The notes under the pieces were generated by a model. It saw only the letters and a program-made list of their open reading frames with translations. It searched no databases and was not told where the DNA came from. 64,000 bases of DNA from Chamaea fasciata (lineage: Eukaryota > Chordata > Aves > Passeriformes > Sylviidae): contig JARCOQ010000016.1 in the NCBI GenBank assembly GCA_029207755.1, positions 8,108,501 through 8,172,500 of the forward strand, given 5' to 3'. This document shows positions 10,641-24,365 of the stretch, piece by piece (the stretch's first letter is position 1; every line of letters begins with the position of its first letter). The position numbers and the translations under genes were made by a program.

Positions 10641-13600
10641 GGCGCGGGGGAGCGGGGATGGGCAAACGTGCTAAGTCACCCGTGCTCCCGATGGCACGGG
10701 GCCGCTCGGATCGGGTGCCACCAGCCCCGTCCCACACACCGTGGGAACACAGCCCGCCATCCTCCAGCCTTTCCAAAAACCGAGCAGCTGGAGAGGGTGG
10801 GATTTCACGCAAATTGGGTTTGCTGAACCCGAAAAGGTGCAGGGTTGTTCGCAAATCCTGCAGGGCAGAGGTTTGCTCCCATCTCTCCCTTTTGCTCTAA
10901 TGGGTTTTGCAGCAGGGGGAAGGTGGGGTGCTGGGGGAAATAGACTTGGAGCCCCATCGCAGGTCCCAGTGTGACAACTGAGACTTGGAAATACAAGCTG
11001 AGAAAGCCCCAAGGCTGATGGATGCAGCACCCACCACAGAGCCCAGGAGGACACGCAGAACTCAAGCCACACCAGACCACGACACCACTGCAGGACATCC
11101 CCATGGAATACCGGCTCCTCTCTCCCGGCACCCCACTCCCTTCCCACTCCTGCCCCTAGAAAAGGCCATTTGCAGGCTCAGGGTTGCCATTTGATGACCC
11201 AAAACACATCCCCCCATCCCACTGGGCAGCGGGACTGCCACGCCACACGAGCCAGCTCAGGAAATAAGCTCTCATCCATGCGGGTTAAAAATAGCCGTGA
11301 GGTTTGCCATGGACATGCCTCAGCCTTGAGCTGGCTCCCCTCTCTCCTGCCCACCCAGCCCACCGGGCTCGGGGCCGGGGGGAAGGGTCCGCCGGCCGTG
11401 GCCATCTGCTGTCCATCGCCATTGGCCGGTAAAGGGACACACAGGGCCAAGTCCTGGTGGGATTTGGGAAGACAACGGGCCAGTGGATGCGGCAGACGGA
11501 GGGGAGGATGGCACGGGTTTGTGGGCACCTGGAGCGCTCACGGAGGCTGTGACAGGGGAGAAAGCAGGGGTGATAGCCCAGTGCAGAAGAAAAGATGTTT
11601 GTGTTACCAGGGGATCTCAGCCTGGGAGAGCAGTCAAGGGTGTCCAGGAGCAATTGGATGATGGAGAGAGGGATGCTCAGACCTACACTCCGTGTCCAGA
11701 GCATCTCGAGGGCCATGTCGGCACAGGGGGAGCACAACCAAAAGAGCTCAGGGAGGTTGACTCCAGGGCATGAGGACCAGTGAACTGCCATGGATTTATC
11801 TGGAAATAGAGGAAGGCATGTCCCTGTGCACCTCTGGTTTCTGGCTGTGCATCAGTGAGACCAGGAGGGAGGGAGGGCAGGGTAGGAGCCTGGCTGCCAG
11901 CAGGAGGAGCACAGCAGTTGAGGTCTTTTGATTGTTGTGCTTTTTTGGCACTGCAAGCGAGGTCCTGGGGACCAGAAACTGCTGATGGGGGCAAGAATTG
12001 GCCATTGCCATGGAGGGACGTGGAGTGACTCTCCATAGGTTGGTTGCACCATGCTCAGCAGGTCTTGCTCAACACCTTTGTATCCACTCACCCAGGAAGG
12101 AAAAGTAAAGGCAGGATTGGGCCTGAAGAACCATCAGCCAGGAGCAATAATCTGTTCCATGAAAAGCCATGGAGCAGGTGAGCCATTTCTCCCCAGAATG
12201 GCCAGCACAGAGAAAAAAACTCCAGACATTTGTATTTCTGCCAGTTGATAAAATGAAATGCCACTTGTAGCCAGTGAAACTCTGCAGATTTTGCTAATGA
12301 AGGACTGCTCCATGCAGCTTCCAGCTGGATTCCAGCCCCAGCCACAACACGGACACTGGCAGCATCCCCCGTTGCATCCCAGCACTGGTGCCACGGCACA
12401 GGCTCAGGCTCACTGCAAACCCCACGGCAGGGACACAGATCCCATTGCCAGGTTTGCTCCCCTGTGTTTGCCCTGGGGACCGTGCTGCTGGGATAGCACC
12501 GTGTCCCTTGGGAGGCTCTAACATATCTTAGGAAATTTTCCCATTCTACTCAGCTTAATTTCACCCATTAGAGCTTGTTTCAGCAGGGTCCCGAGGGAAT
12601 GTCACTCCCCAGCATCCTCCTTTGACTCTTCCTCCGCTTCTCTTCTTCACACGCACACAGCTCACCTCAGGATGGCTCAGCCTTGCTCCACCATGAGCAG
12701 TGCTGGTCCAAACAGCCACATCCTCCATTAAACATGCCCCTCCCTACACAATCCCAGAGGATTTCCCAGCTGGTCATGATACACTTTTTAGGGGTTGAAG
12801 CATGCTGACCCTGCTCTGCTGCACACAGAGAGGTCCAGCCCATGGACAAACACTTGGGAAGACCTTGGCCAGTGCCTTTCATCATGGCCAGAGGTGGGAG
12901 CCGGCTCCTTATCCACAACTGAAGAGCAAGAATAGAGGCAGTTTGGGAAAACCGTGCACCCTCAGCATGCCATCACTCCAAGACCAGGCCAGAGACTCCA
13001 TCAGTCTGGGATCCTGACTGGAAAAAACACGATAAAGCAAGAGGAAAGAAGCTTATCTGCTGCTGTTGTGGCCTGCAGTGTTTTGGGGGAGGATTTGGGG
13101 CAGCAGATGGGAATTCCAAGACTTTGGGCACAATCCCAGTGCCAGCTCCATGGCCCGGGCCAGTTGTAACATGCACAGCTTTGGCTTTTTACCATGGGAT
13201 GCTCCAAAACAAAGAGCAAAGGGCAGCTCCCCTAGGGCTCACAGCACCCAGGAGAAACCATGGAGCCCTTTCAGCTCTCCTCACTCCACCACCAATGCTC
13301 AGCTCCCCTTTCCCTCATCCAAAGGGTGGATTATTTTAGAAAGTGAGGAGGAAAAAGCAGCAGTGATGAGCTGACCGATGGCTGCTCACAGCAGAGCCCA
13401 GGCTGGACACCCCGAGGGTCAGACTGGCACCTCACACGACCCAGAGGTTTGGCTGCAGCCAGAGAGCCCAACTGGCTTCTTACATAAATGACCTGAGGGC
13501 AGCGCCTCCGAGACCACCAGCGCAGGCAGCAGATGCTCCGAGGCCAAATCCACCCAGTCCCGGGCAGACGTCACCTAATCAGCACGTTGGCTCCTTCCCA

Positions 13601-16600
13601 AGGCAGTCTTGGGGCACACAGTAAATATCTTATGTAAGCACCTCTGGCCTGGGGCTGCAGTTCAGTTGTGTCACATAGCAATTCCCTCCTGGCCAGAGCC
13701 ACAAGAGAAGGCCTGGGGGGCCTGAAGGGGCTTTTCCCAGCATGGACCTGTCAGATCCCCTTGGTGACCCATCTCACAGCTTTCCCAGGAGGCTCCAGGA
13801 AAAACCCTGGTGTGTGGAGAAGAATTGCCCATCCCCAGAGGCAAAAAGAGACAGAAGAAGGGGTCAAAATGACAAATCGTTTCTGCCCCCAAAGTATTTG
13901 TCCTCCAGGACTTGGTAGCTGAGTGCAGAGCTGGGAAGAGCCCAACAGCCCTTCCTACAAGGCCAGTGCTTCCAGCCCAGCCACAGCTGGCTGGACCATA
14001 AATCCCTTCAGTGATGGAGACATCACACCAAGCCAGGGGACTCTGCCAGTGCTCAGCTCCCAGCGCATGGGAAATTTCTCATCTCAGTCTCCCCTGGGGC
14101 AGGTTAGCCCCCAAATTTCTCAGCACTGCCAGAGACATGAGACTGAGAGAGAGAGAGAATGAGAGATTCCTCTTTGACCTGAGCAGCCTTCTGGAGACAA
14201 CTGGAGTTGGGAGGCTGGAGAAAGCCCATGGATGGACACAGCCGGGGGTAAAATCAGCTGGGCTGGGGGGGCATTGGCAGGATGCAGAGGATGGGTAACC
14301 TGTGAGCATCTTCAGCACTGAAACATCTTCAGTCACTCCAGGCTGCTCAGTGAGGTGAAAACTATGGCGAGGGCTGTGCTGGCAGATAATATTTCCTTCC
14401 TCTCTCTGGGCTCACATCTTCAGAGGATTTACTCACAGTGGTTTGGTGCAAAGAAAACCCCAAATAAGTGGCCTCGAGCCTCACTACTGCTTTTACCTGT
14501 CAGCACCAGCCTTGGGGGACTTGCCCATCCATGGGACATCCCCTTCTGTGCCAAACCAGGTCACACGCGAGCTCGGTGGGTTCAGACATCAGCTGGAGAA
14601 CGCTCGGAGGCACAGACAGACAGCAGGAGGCCGAGGGAGCAGACAGGACACGACCCTCCCCAGCCTCCTGCTCCTCTTTGACAGGTCACTTAAACACTGC
14701 AGCCACTGAAAACCCGCCCCGTCTTTCACAAGAGGCATTTCACACCCGCCCCCGCTGCTAAATAAAGCAGCCCCAGCATTGCTGCACCTCCCGGGGCGGT
14801 CCTGGGCACGGAGCAAGGTTAAATTCATCCCTGCAGATTCAGCACCAGCAGCTTCTCCATCAGCGCTGGAGCTCCAGGCTCAGCCGGCCGTGGCCCCACC
14901 GGCCCCGGGCTGGAGAGGAAAATAGAGGCAGACAGAGAATTCGAGTCTTCTGTCGCTGCAGCTGGCTGAGAGGAACATATGCACAGATATTTGTGCTCTC
15001 CTGCCCTTGGCGAGGCCTCTTTGCCCGTTGCTGGCAGCTCTCAGGGTTTGGGAAAGGGCAGAGGGGTCCGGCCAGCAGCTGCCTGTGGCAGCTCTCGGAG
15101 CTGGGTATGGAAATAAAGGGAAAACCTTAAGGATTGCTCAAGTCCTGTCCCCAGGCACGCGGCACTAAGTGACACTGGGCAGCTGCAGGCTCGAGAGCCA
15201 AGTGCTTGGAATTTATGGAGTGAAGAAACAGACAAAACTGGCACAAACCCCCCCCCCAGTTTTCACCCTCTGCTCAAAGCCACGAGCAAGACCCACACCA
15301 AACACCAGGACTGTGCCAGGGAAGCCAAGAGGTCAGTCTGAAACAAAGCTGCATTTTGAAGTCGCCTGCCTATGATGGGTTTCTGGAAGGTGGGGTCTTA
15401 GAAAACAGAGGTTCAGTAGTGCCCAGGGCCAGGTAGATGAAAGGCTGAGCTATTCTTTGGGTTGTGGAGCAAAATAAAATTGTAAATTCATATGGAAGCA
15501 AATTATTTTTGAGTGAAAGACTAAATTATAAAGGTTTCTTTCCATAAGCCTCAAAGCAGTTTGTTCAATCCGAAAGGAACCAACTCCCCACCAGGCTGTT
15601 GCACTCATTTGTAAATCACAGTTCTCCTCTAGATCATTTAAAAGACATTTTCCAAAGCAGAAGAGGCAATTGAAAAAAAAAAAATTAATCTCCAAACAGA
15701 GCATTCTGACTCTTGCTAAAAACTTCCCATTTCCAAAAGGTAAAGCACTGTGATCTTCCCAGTTGTTTCTCTCCCCCATTTTGTGCAATCACATGTAATT
15801 CCCAAGCTCTGCATGAGTTTGGGATGGGTGCCAGGCTCTGCAGTGCCAGTGCCGAGCACACGCAGCTGCTGGCACGCTCAGAGCCACAGCACCCAGCAAA
15901 GCCGAGGGCAGGGAGTTCCTGAAGGGGTGAGGAAATGCTCTTTCCCCTTTTTCTGGGGTGTTTATCCCTGTGGGGTGAGCCAGGGAGTTCCATTTGGGAT
16001 GAGGGAGTGGCACAACAGATCCCATCAGGTGATACCTGCTGCTCCGGGATGCTCCAATGCAGCAGCTGACAGAGATTACACAGAGGGGGTGATTCCCACA
16101 TGGAGCTGCCCTGGAACTTCCTAAACCCCCCCTTTTCAGAAGGGACCTCGCCCCTCTGCAAGGCACAGGTGGCACATGGGGATGCCAAAGCAAGAAGTGT
16201 CGCGCAGGTGAGGTGGAACGCCCAGGGAAGGTGCGATCCAGGTCGCTGGGAGCACAGGAAACTCCTCCTGCTGCCAGAACAGCCCATGCCTCAAATCCAG
16301 TGCCACTGGGATGGAAATTTGGCTGTCACCAGCTGTAAATGCCCATGGCAGGGCAGAAGTTATATATGTCCTTCCTTAAGGATTGCAGCCAGGGCACTGC
16401 CTACCATGCCAGCACTTCCCAACAAAGATGCTTCTTAAGAATTCCTTTTTTTCTTCCTCTCTTCCCCTCCATTCTGGATGCTGGATGATAAAAGACAAAG
16501 CAGCAAAACCTTCCCAGGGCCCAGTCCAAAACGACCAGGACCCCCAAGCCCCCACATCTCCCTGGATGTCAGCAAGGTTCCAGTGTAAATTTTTGGGTTG

Positions 16601-16680
16601 GTTTATCAGGGATCAAACTGTGCCTCTCCCCAGGGGATCTTCCACTTTTTCTCCATTAAGATAAAAAGGAGAAAAGTTTT
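10641..16680. other. No gene recognised
   Basis: Unique sequence without a recognised exon, RNA or mobile element. It contains one perfect MEF2-type word (see 11,285) and short (GA)n at about 14,140-14,157. Local AT-rich patches occur at 12,530-12,560 and 15,450-15,700. Confidence 0.4.
11285..11294. promoter_or_regulatory. MEF2-consensus word
   Basis: TTAAAAATAG fits YTAWWWWTAR exactly. A single 10-bp match is expected by chance at some rate, so function is unproven. Confidence 0.2.
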
Positions 16681-17350
16681 AAAAGCTCACTGTTTAACAA
16701 GGCAGCTGCAGGGAGGCTACTCAACTGATTGAGTTTTTACCTGGTCCTTACAGGCAAGCTCAAGTACTTAACATAGAAATGAGGTTTAGTCACAGCGAGG
16801 CATTTGGGATTAGAGTTGGCTGGAGAAACTCTGATGAAACCACGTTCCTCCAGAATATGCACTCTTGTCAAAATTGAAATGCTTTGTGAGATTGAATAGG
16901 TTTAGCCAGAAGTTCATTTCCCAAAGAAAATCAGGGAGAGGTTGCAGGAAAATTTGTTGAATGAAAAAAGATGTTCTTTTTCTTTTGAGCCGTGCTGAGA
17001 TGTATGTTGTTGAAGAGGTTGGGGTTTTTTTCTGTTTTTTCGTTGTTGTTTTGAGGGTTTATTTTTAAGTCGTGTATTGCTCAGGGAGGAACCTGAAGAA
17101 CTATTTTCTCTCTAATGACAAGTTTACCCAAACTCAGCAATTCCCCGCTCCCTGCTGGCTCACAGACTGGTAGCCCTGAAGACATTTATGGCTCTGCAAG
17201 AAATTCTTGCTATCAGACTCCAAGGACACCACGGCTCAATAAAGACAAGCTATCAAATCCCACCTGGAGTGATCCTGGGGAGGCAAGGGAAGCCAGGCAG
17301 GACCAGGGCAGGCAGCATAACTGCAAACAGTATCAGTGACCTTCACTAAG
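16681..17350 (+). other. AT-rich island with a possible non-coding exon
   Basis: The block is AT-richer than its surroundings. Its plus strand has a T-rich tract and TTGCTCAG at about 17,085, and a strong donor AAG followed by GTGAGT at 17,351. The space between (17,086-17,350) could be a non-coding exon. It contains stops in all useful frames apart from a 74-codon one (17,115-17,339) with no recognised homology. Confidence 0.15.
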
Positions 17351-20300
17351 GTGAGTCCCTAGTAACAAGTGGGAATTTCACACCCCGGTCCCACACCTTT
17401 TGAGGACCATCACCCCACTGGAAAAAAAAAAAAAAAAAAAAAAAAGAAAAGGATGGGGAACCCCTCAGCATAGAAAAAATGGGTGAATGACTTCCACACC
17501 AAATGACAGATCATGGGGGTTTCTGTTGGTTTGTGTTTTCTAACATCTTCTAAACGCCAAAATCTGGCATTGCTCCTGTTAGATAAACCTGTTACTTGAG
17601 TCTCTTGGTAAAAGTTCATGCTCTTGGGTCCGACAGGTAAAACCTGAGGGTCAGGGTTTCTTTGGGAGGTGAGGATCCACTTGGTTTTTGGGCTCTGGTT
17701 TGAGCATCAGCTGGGACCAGCAATGGCCTGGGCTTCTCCTGCTCTGAGGCAGCATCCTGGAGCACCTGCTTAGCTCTTAGGGGAAGGAGCATTGGAATTT
17801 CACAGTGTTGGAGCCAGCAGCAACTCCCAGACCAGCCACAGGGATTTTGCATAGCTCTTCCCTGTGATCACACCCAAGGGGCTGCGATCACCTCTGGGCT
17901 TTTTTAGCACATGCCAACAGCCTCCTCTGCTCAGCTTCAGGAGGTAGGAACTCCAAACTCCCTTAGATTGGCAGCAGGCTGGTGTCTTAGCAGCCCTGCC
18001 TGGAGCAGCTAGGCTCAGAGCAGCCACTTTTCCAAGGGTAGGAGTAACAGGCTGCTGGACCCAGTCACAACAAGAGATCCCTGTTGTAACTCAAACTACA
18101 GCCCAAAACATCTTCCCCAGGTTGTTGGGGGTGCCAGCTATACAAGAGGATTTTGGAGAATCAGTCGACAAGCCACAGCCCGAAGCAGCAAATTCTCAGT
18201 TTTCCTCCAGCCCTGTTACAGCCACTCATTGCTGTTGGAATCCAAGGAGGGTTTGTGCCCGACCTCAGGCTTGGGGTGTCCAGGTGCCCATTGACTACTG
18301 TTCCTGCAGCCCCAGCTGTGAGCAAACCATCCAGATCCAGCAGTACTGGGGGGGCTTTGTTTTTGTTCCCCCTCCCCTTGCTTTGGGATGAGAGGAGCTT
18401 TATGAAAGACTTCCGCCTAATCTCCCTGCCAAGCGGACATCGCCGGCTCCTGCTATCACATCGTGCTCTGGACACACACAGAGTTTTCTGCCCTGGCTTA
18501 AAAAGAACATTGTTTGCAGACCAGAGCCAACAACACGTGAAAAGGAGAAGAGAAAAAAAAAAAATTTAAAGAAGAGAGATCTGTGATGTTTGCCGGAAGA
18601 AAAACCCACTCATTTGTTTGGACAAGGATTCTCAGCACGTACAATCCCAGGAACAAAAGGAGATGCTTGTTCTCTGCTGTGTTTGTGAGAAGATCCCTGT
18701 AAATATTATGGGGTGTTTGTGCTGTAGAGATGATCTCGAGCCCGCCCTCAGGAACTCCCAGCACCCCCAAAATCCCTGCTGAGGGGTCCAGCCCTCGCAC
18801 AGCCCCACAGATCCGGACTCTGAGCCCTTCCCTTCATATTCAGTAGCAGCCTGTTCCAACAGAAGTCACTGCCACAATAAAATTCCTTTGGGAAGAAGTT
18901 TTGGGAAGAGGCACGGCTCCATCTGACCTTGCTGGTACTCAACAAGATGTAGGTCAAATATTTTAATTGCCAAGTCACTAATCCCCCACGCTCAACTCTC
19001 CAATATTTGCACATTGCTGCGGACTTACTACCTTTGGAAGCCTCGGGGGGGAGAGGAATAGCAGCTGGATTGATGGGGAAGCGATTCCTGCTGAAACACA
19101 GCACTGGATACAACTGCTTGGGATGAATGGCTGTGACTGCAGGGAGAAGGGAGAGGAGCAGGGGGGAGTTGCTGCTCCACCAGCTGCATTTCCAGTTGGA
19201 TTCTAAGCTCTTCCCACTTTCCCAAGACAGCATCCTTCAGCATCGGAGCACAACTGTCCCAACTGCACAGGCAGCACGTGAATACACCCTTCAAACCTCC
19301 CTCCCTCTCATAGGAAACTCGGAGGAAGACAGGCATTTTATTTTGATAAGAAATCAGAGAGTGAAGCAGCCGCGGCGGCGCGAGCGCCTGCGAGCATCTC
19401 AGAGCCTGCAATGCAGCCACCTCCAGGCTGCAGCTCGCTGACACCTGAGACTCCTTCAGCAGGCACAGGACCAGCAACTGCCTCCCTGCTCCCCAAGGAA
19501 TTTGAAGAGACGGGGTGTGATTACCCACGATGGAATTTGAGTCACACACGCACACAAAAAAAATACTACAGCAGGAATGGCAGCTCCTGGGTCATGCAGG
19601 GACAAGGAAGAGGACCCTGAATTGCCAAGTTCAGACCCTGCCATCACCAGCTATCATGCTGCATAATCAAGTTTAGAAATACCTCATGGAAATCTTTAAA
19701 TTAGCTCCATTTTCTACCCCTTTCTGCTGCTGCTCTGGAGTTTCCAGCTGAGGATGCTCCACTCCAGGTGTGCCCACCTCGGGATGGGCTTCCCCAAATG
19801 TTGGGACACACAAAGCCTCACCTTGGGGCTGGACTCCCAGTCAGGCACAACCGGCATTAGCTCAGTGACAGCATCTCCAGAGAGGAAAGAAAATAGGGAC
19901 AGGGGAGTGGGAGATGTGGCGTGGAAAACCTCACATTTTCAGGTCAGGATTAAAAAGGCCAATTACGTTATCATCTCTCAGGTACAGGAATGGTCTCGCT
20001 CACTCAAACAGGGCTTAGCAAGACACAGCCCTGGCTCAGAGCAGCGTCCTTGCTGCAGCCCTGAGCACAAATGGGAAATTCTGATGAAGACAGAGGTTGC
20101 ATCATTAAAATGGAGCGAGTTGGAGTCTGTCCGTATATCTACCCCTGCAAATCCCGGACAAAAGATTTTCCAGATTACGTATGCACATTCCTTTCCCTGC
20201 TGTCCCATTAAAGAACACACAGTGCCCCTTTCCCAGCCTACACCAGAGCATCACCTCAGGCATGCAAGAGGCAGGTTCAAAGCTTTGGGGCCCAGGGCTA

Positions 20301-23300
20301 TGCAGGGAAGGAGATTCCCGGGAGAAAGAAAAGAGTGTGGGGCTTTTCCCCTGTATTTTTCCCGTTTTTCAGAGGGGATGTACCTTTGTTTTTATGTGGC
20401 AGAGGGAAAGCTCAGGCTGTGACAACAGCAGCCCATTGGATTTGATGCGCAGCAAAGGAGTTGGGTATTTTTCCTTGTCTCCTCCAGATACTTGAGACAC
20501 AACACTGCTGGGGCATCACTTGGACACAGCTCATATTCAGTCTTGCTTTCACAAATAAGAAGAAAATTTTGATTTTCACTATTTCTCTTCCTTAGACTCA
20601 GTCACACAGGAGAGTTATCCGCAGTTTTGGGACCCAGGAGCATGGAAGAAGCTGTGGCTGCTGGGGTACAAGGCTCACCCCCCTTCTTTGCTCCATTTCC
20701 CCCACATCTGGCCACTGGGAAGGGAGGTGTTTGTGCACATCCCATGGAAAGCAGGGAACAGGTTACAGGGGATGCTGGCCTCTGGAGCAGTGCATAAAAC
20801 TTCAGTGTGTCCCACAGGGACAATTATCAAGTGGAAGAGTCAGTCTTCCCAACCCGAAGCCATTAGTTACAAAGCAGGGAAGAGGGCTTAAAGCTCTTAT
20901 GTTTGAACATGTTAGCTCAGCCCTTTAGGGAACTCCTGATGTGCCAGAGCATCTAATCTCTGGAAATCACTTTTATTCAGCCTTGCTCTGGGTTTTCCTT
21001 TTTAATCAACTTAATCTTTATTCATGAGGTATGTTACTGCATTACAGAAATGCCCAGATTCTGAGCATCAGGCTCAGGGAACGGAAATTGAGGAAACTTG
21101 GTGTTTGTTCCAGTCAGGGCTTAAGGTCTGGAGCAATTTATCTGGACTCGTGGCAGGCCCTAGAACTCCTCCATGTCCCAGCAGGGAGGAGGAGGAGGAG
21201 GAGGAGGAGGAGGAGGAGGAGGAGGAGGAGGAGGCAAACTGCCCAAGTTCTGGGAGGACAAACCCTACACCCCGGGGCTGGCACGCGGTGAGCAGCACGT
21301 CTCATTGCTATATTTAAACAGAGAGGTCCCCGCTCACCCAGCCTCGATGATAAAGCCTTTTTCTTATTTAAAAAAAAAAATTATAATAAAAGATTCTGTG
21401 AAATAAAAATAATAAATTAAAGGGATCAAAGAACCGAGCGACCGGCGAGTGACAGCAACATGAAGCACAGAATAAAGGAAGCGTTAATGGGATTTCAAGG
21501 GGAGAAGGAGGGCAGGAGGGAGGATTTGCTCCCAGAGAGAACAGAGAGCTGCGGTGCCAGGACCCCATGACCTGCCCCACATGGGATCAGATACTTATCC
21601 TGATCCATCCCTCCTCAGGCAGAGTCTCATGAGGCAGCTCTAAACGGGGCTGTAGGCAGAGCACGGCAGGACAGAGCAGAGTTTGACAACCAGCACAAGC
21701 TCCTGGGATCAGGCTGGGACACAGCTGTTGTGTGTCTCCTGGGAAGGCAGGAGAAATTTCAATGTCTGCTTCCCTGGAAGCAGAGGACCATCATTAGGGG
21801 ATTGGCAAGAGGGGCTCTCTGAGCAGAACCCCATCCCCACAAATCAGCCTCAGAGCACCCCCAGTTTCCCCAGGGCAAAGAGCAGCTCTCAGCAGCCTGG
21901 AGTGCCCTCACTCTCATCCTCTGAGGATCAGCTCCCCCCATCATGATCCAAAGGAACTAATGGGATTGTAATTCTCCTAATGAGCTGTAATTAATTAATT
22001 ACCCTGTTAGCACAAGGGCTTTACATTTTTTGGCAAGCACGGTGCAGTTTTGTAGCTAGAGGGAGGCTCTTCCCCAGCACCATCAGGCTCCGATCGGGCT
22101 GCAGCCGAGCTCATTCCCCTCCACTTCAATCTGACACAGTTCCCTTTGGGAAAGAACCTTGGAAGCAGCCACACAGCTCACAGTTCTCTCCCGAATTACA
22201 GACAACCAAGGCACAGACATTCATTCAGAGGGATCACAGACATCTCCTCTGTCAGTCCCTCGAGAACATCCACCCCCTCTGGCAAACTTAACCAGGCAAA
22301 CACACCATGGGCAGAGAGCAAGAGATACCGAGACCCTCCGTGGTCCCTGCAGAGCAGGAATATAATGTGGGAAATTCCAAAAAGCACTAAGAATGAAGGC
22401 AGAGCTGTGTCTGATCTGTGTTGCTCAGCACAGCAGCCCTGGGATGCTCAGATCCACGCTGCAGCCTCCTGCATGCCCGGGATGCAGGATTGCACCCCTG
22501 CACAGCAGCCACCTCTTCCAGCTTGGCTTCTCCATTACCTCCACACTGAATAATTAAAGCATCAGTGTAAAGGCATTAAAGTTTCAGGGCCTGACACGTT
22601 CAGAGCAAGATGAAGGGCTCAGGAATAAGGCGAGTGCTGCTGCTGATTTCCCCTGAACAGCTCAGTCCATGAGAAGCAGGTCCCTGCCCCTCTGCCCCCA
22701 CGGACGTGTCCTTTTCTCCTCACAAATCCTTTCTTCCCAGGTCTGCTTTCCAAGAGCATCCACTCCAGACTGTAGGGGAGATTTGCTCATCATCAGGTGT
22801 CTCTAAAAAAAGTTCTAATAGAGGGGGGCTCTTCCCAGGGAGCGTGGCTTTTTATAGAGCACAGGGCTTTGCGTGGAGCCAGCTCCGAGCAAGGGTTACG
22901 AGGTACCTTTGGCTGGCTGTGGAGGCGGAACAGGAGGGCTTTCTGCAGGAGCAGATGGAGCTGCCATGCCTGGGAGCCAGCCCAGCCCTGCTGCAGTGAC
23001 AGACTGTCCCACGCCACCTCCCCCGAAGATGCTGCACTAAGACCCCCTCGGGGGAGCTGGGGGAGGCACCGAGGGGCTGAGCACAGGCACAACTCATCCC
23101 CCCTCCACCAGACCCCGCACCAGGCAACCCTTGCCCAGAATCCAACCCACCCTGCTTGTTTCCTCCTATTTATAACCAGCAGGCTGGGGAGGAGGATGCC
23201 GTTCCTCTCATTAGGTTGAGCCGGGCAAGAGTACACCCTCTTCCCTCTAATACTCACACCAATTAAGCTAATTGCATCCCCCTGAGTAGCTGCTGCTGGT

Positions 23301-24221
23301 CCCCTGATCACACAGTCCAGGGGTTCTCTGGGTCCCAGGGCCCCTCTGCATTTTGGGGGATATGAGCCCCTTGAGTGTAGGATGGAATCCCCCAGGTAAA
23401 ACTCTTTAGACACATTATTTGCTCCTAAAAAACCCACTGAATTCAACTAGAACCCATAAGGTCAGGAACAGAGCTCATCCCTCCATGAAGCAGCAGGGAT
23501 TTGAGGTTTGGTGGAGCCCTGCCCATGGGGTAGCAAGGCCAGAAGAGATTTGGGGCTGAGAATGCAGTCAGGAGTGCTCAGACAGCCCCTTCCCTTCCTG
23601 CATTTCCTGCAGAAATGAAATGCAGTTTGGATTTGGAAGCGTGGATGAGCGGGGCCATCTGAGCCCAGGCCGTCACCGGGGTTGGGTGTGCCAGGTCATC
23701 AATCCTACCATGACACCGCCCGGGCCCGGGAACAACTGAGCATTACCTTGATTAAAAGAGATGGGTGAATGCAGCACTTGGTCCCAGCAGCCTCCCAGGA
23801 GAGCCCGGCAGGACTGTCCCTTGTCATCAGCTCCCCGAAGCGCAGGTGACAGCAGGAGCCTGGTGGGTCCCCAGCCACCCGCCGTCTGACACTCCCAGGG
23901 ACCGGCCCTCCTTGCCAGGCAGCCAAAGGTTGTTTCACTCATTAATCCAGCATCTGCTCCTCTGAGGATGCTCCTGCTGTTTCAAAGCTTCCCCTGGTTT
24001 GTCACCTGCCTTTTCAGGCTCTGCAGACACAAAGGACCCTGTTCTTTGTGCGATGCCACCAACCAGGTGCACCAGCACCCCTGGGCACAGCCCTGGAATG
24101 GATCTAATGATGCCACAGGTCACCCTCTTCTTCTGCCCCCAGGTCGTTGTCCCAGTTTCCAGCCTTGTTTCACCACTATTTCAAAGAGATTTTTGGAGAA
24201 GTTTCTTTCATGGCAATATTT
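17351..24221. other. No gene recognised
   Basis: Unique sequence. It contains an A run (about 17,420-17,444), a GGA run (below), AT-rich sequence at about 21,360-21,425, and homeobox-like AATTAATTA near 21,990. No coding homology. Confidence 0.4.
21185..21232 (+). repeat. (GGA)16 microsatellite
   Basis: Sixteen perfect GGA units. The poly-E, poly-G, poly-R and poly-S frames are artefacts. Confidence 0.97.
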
Positions 24222-24365
24222 TCATAGAATCCCAGAAAGGTTTGGGTTGGGAGGGACCTTAAAGCTCAGCTTGTTCCAACCCCTGCCATGGGCAGGGACA
24301 CCTTCCACTATCCCAGGTTGCTCCAAGCCCCATTCAGCCTGGCCTTGAACTCTTCCAGGGGTATA
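24222..24365 (-). mobile_element. CR1 LINE 3'-end fragment
   Basis: The minus strand carries the typical CR1 3' end: AAGGTCCCTCCCAACCCAAA followed by TTCTATG at 24,222. The fragment includes the usual sequence around TGCCATGGGCAGGGACACC (plus-strand reading). It is severely 5'-truncated with no coding part. Confidence 0.92.

Noticed and set aside
21024..21406. Frames with poly-E, poly-G or poly-R tracts
   Set aside because: They come from the (GGA)16 microsatellite and have no flanking homology.
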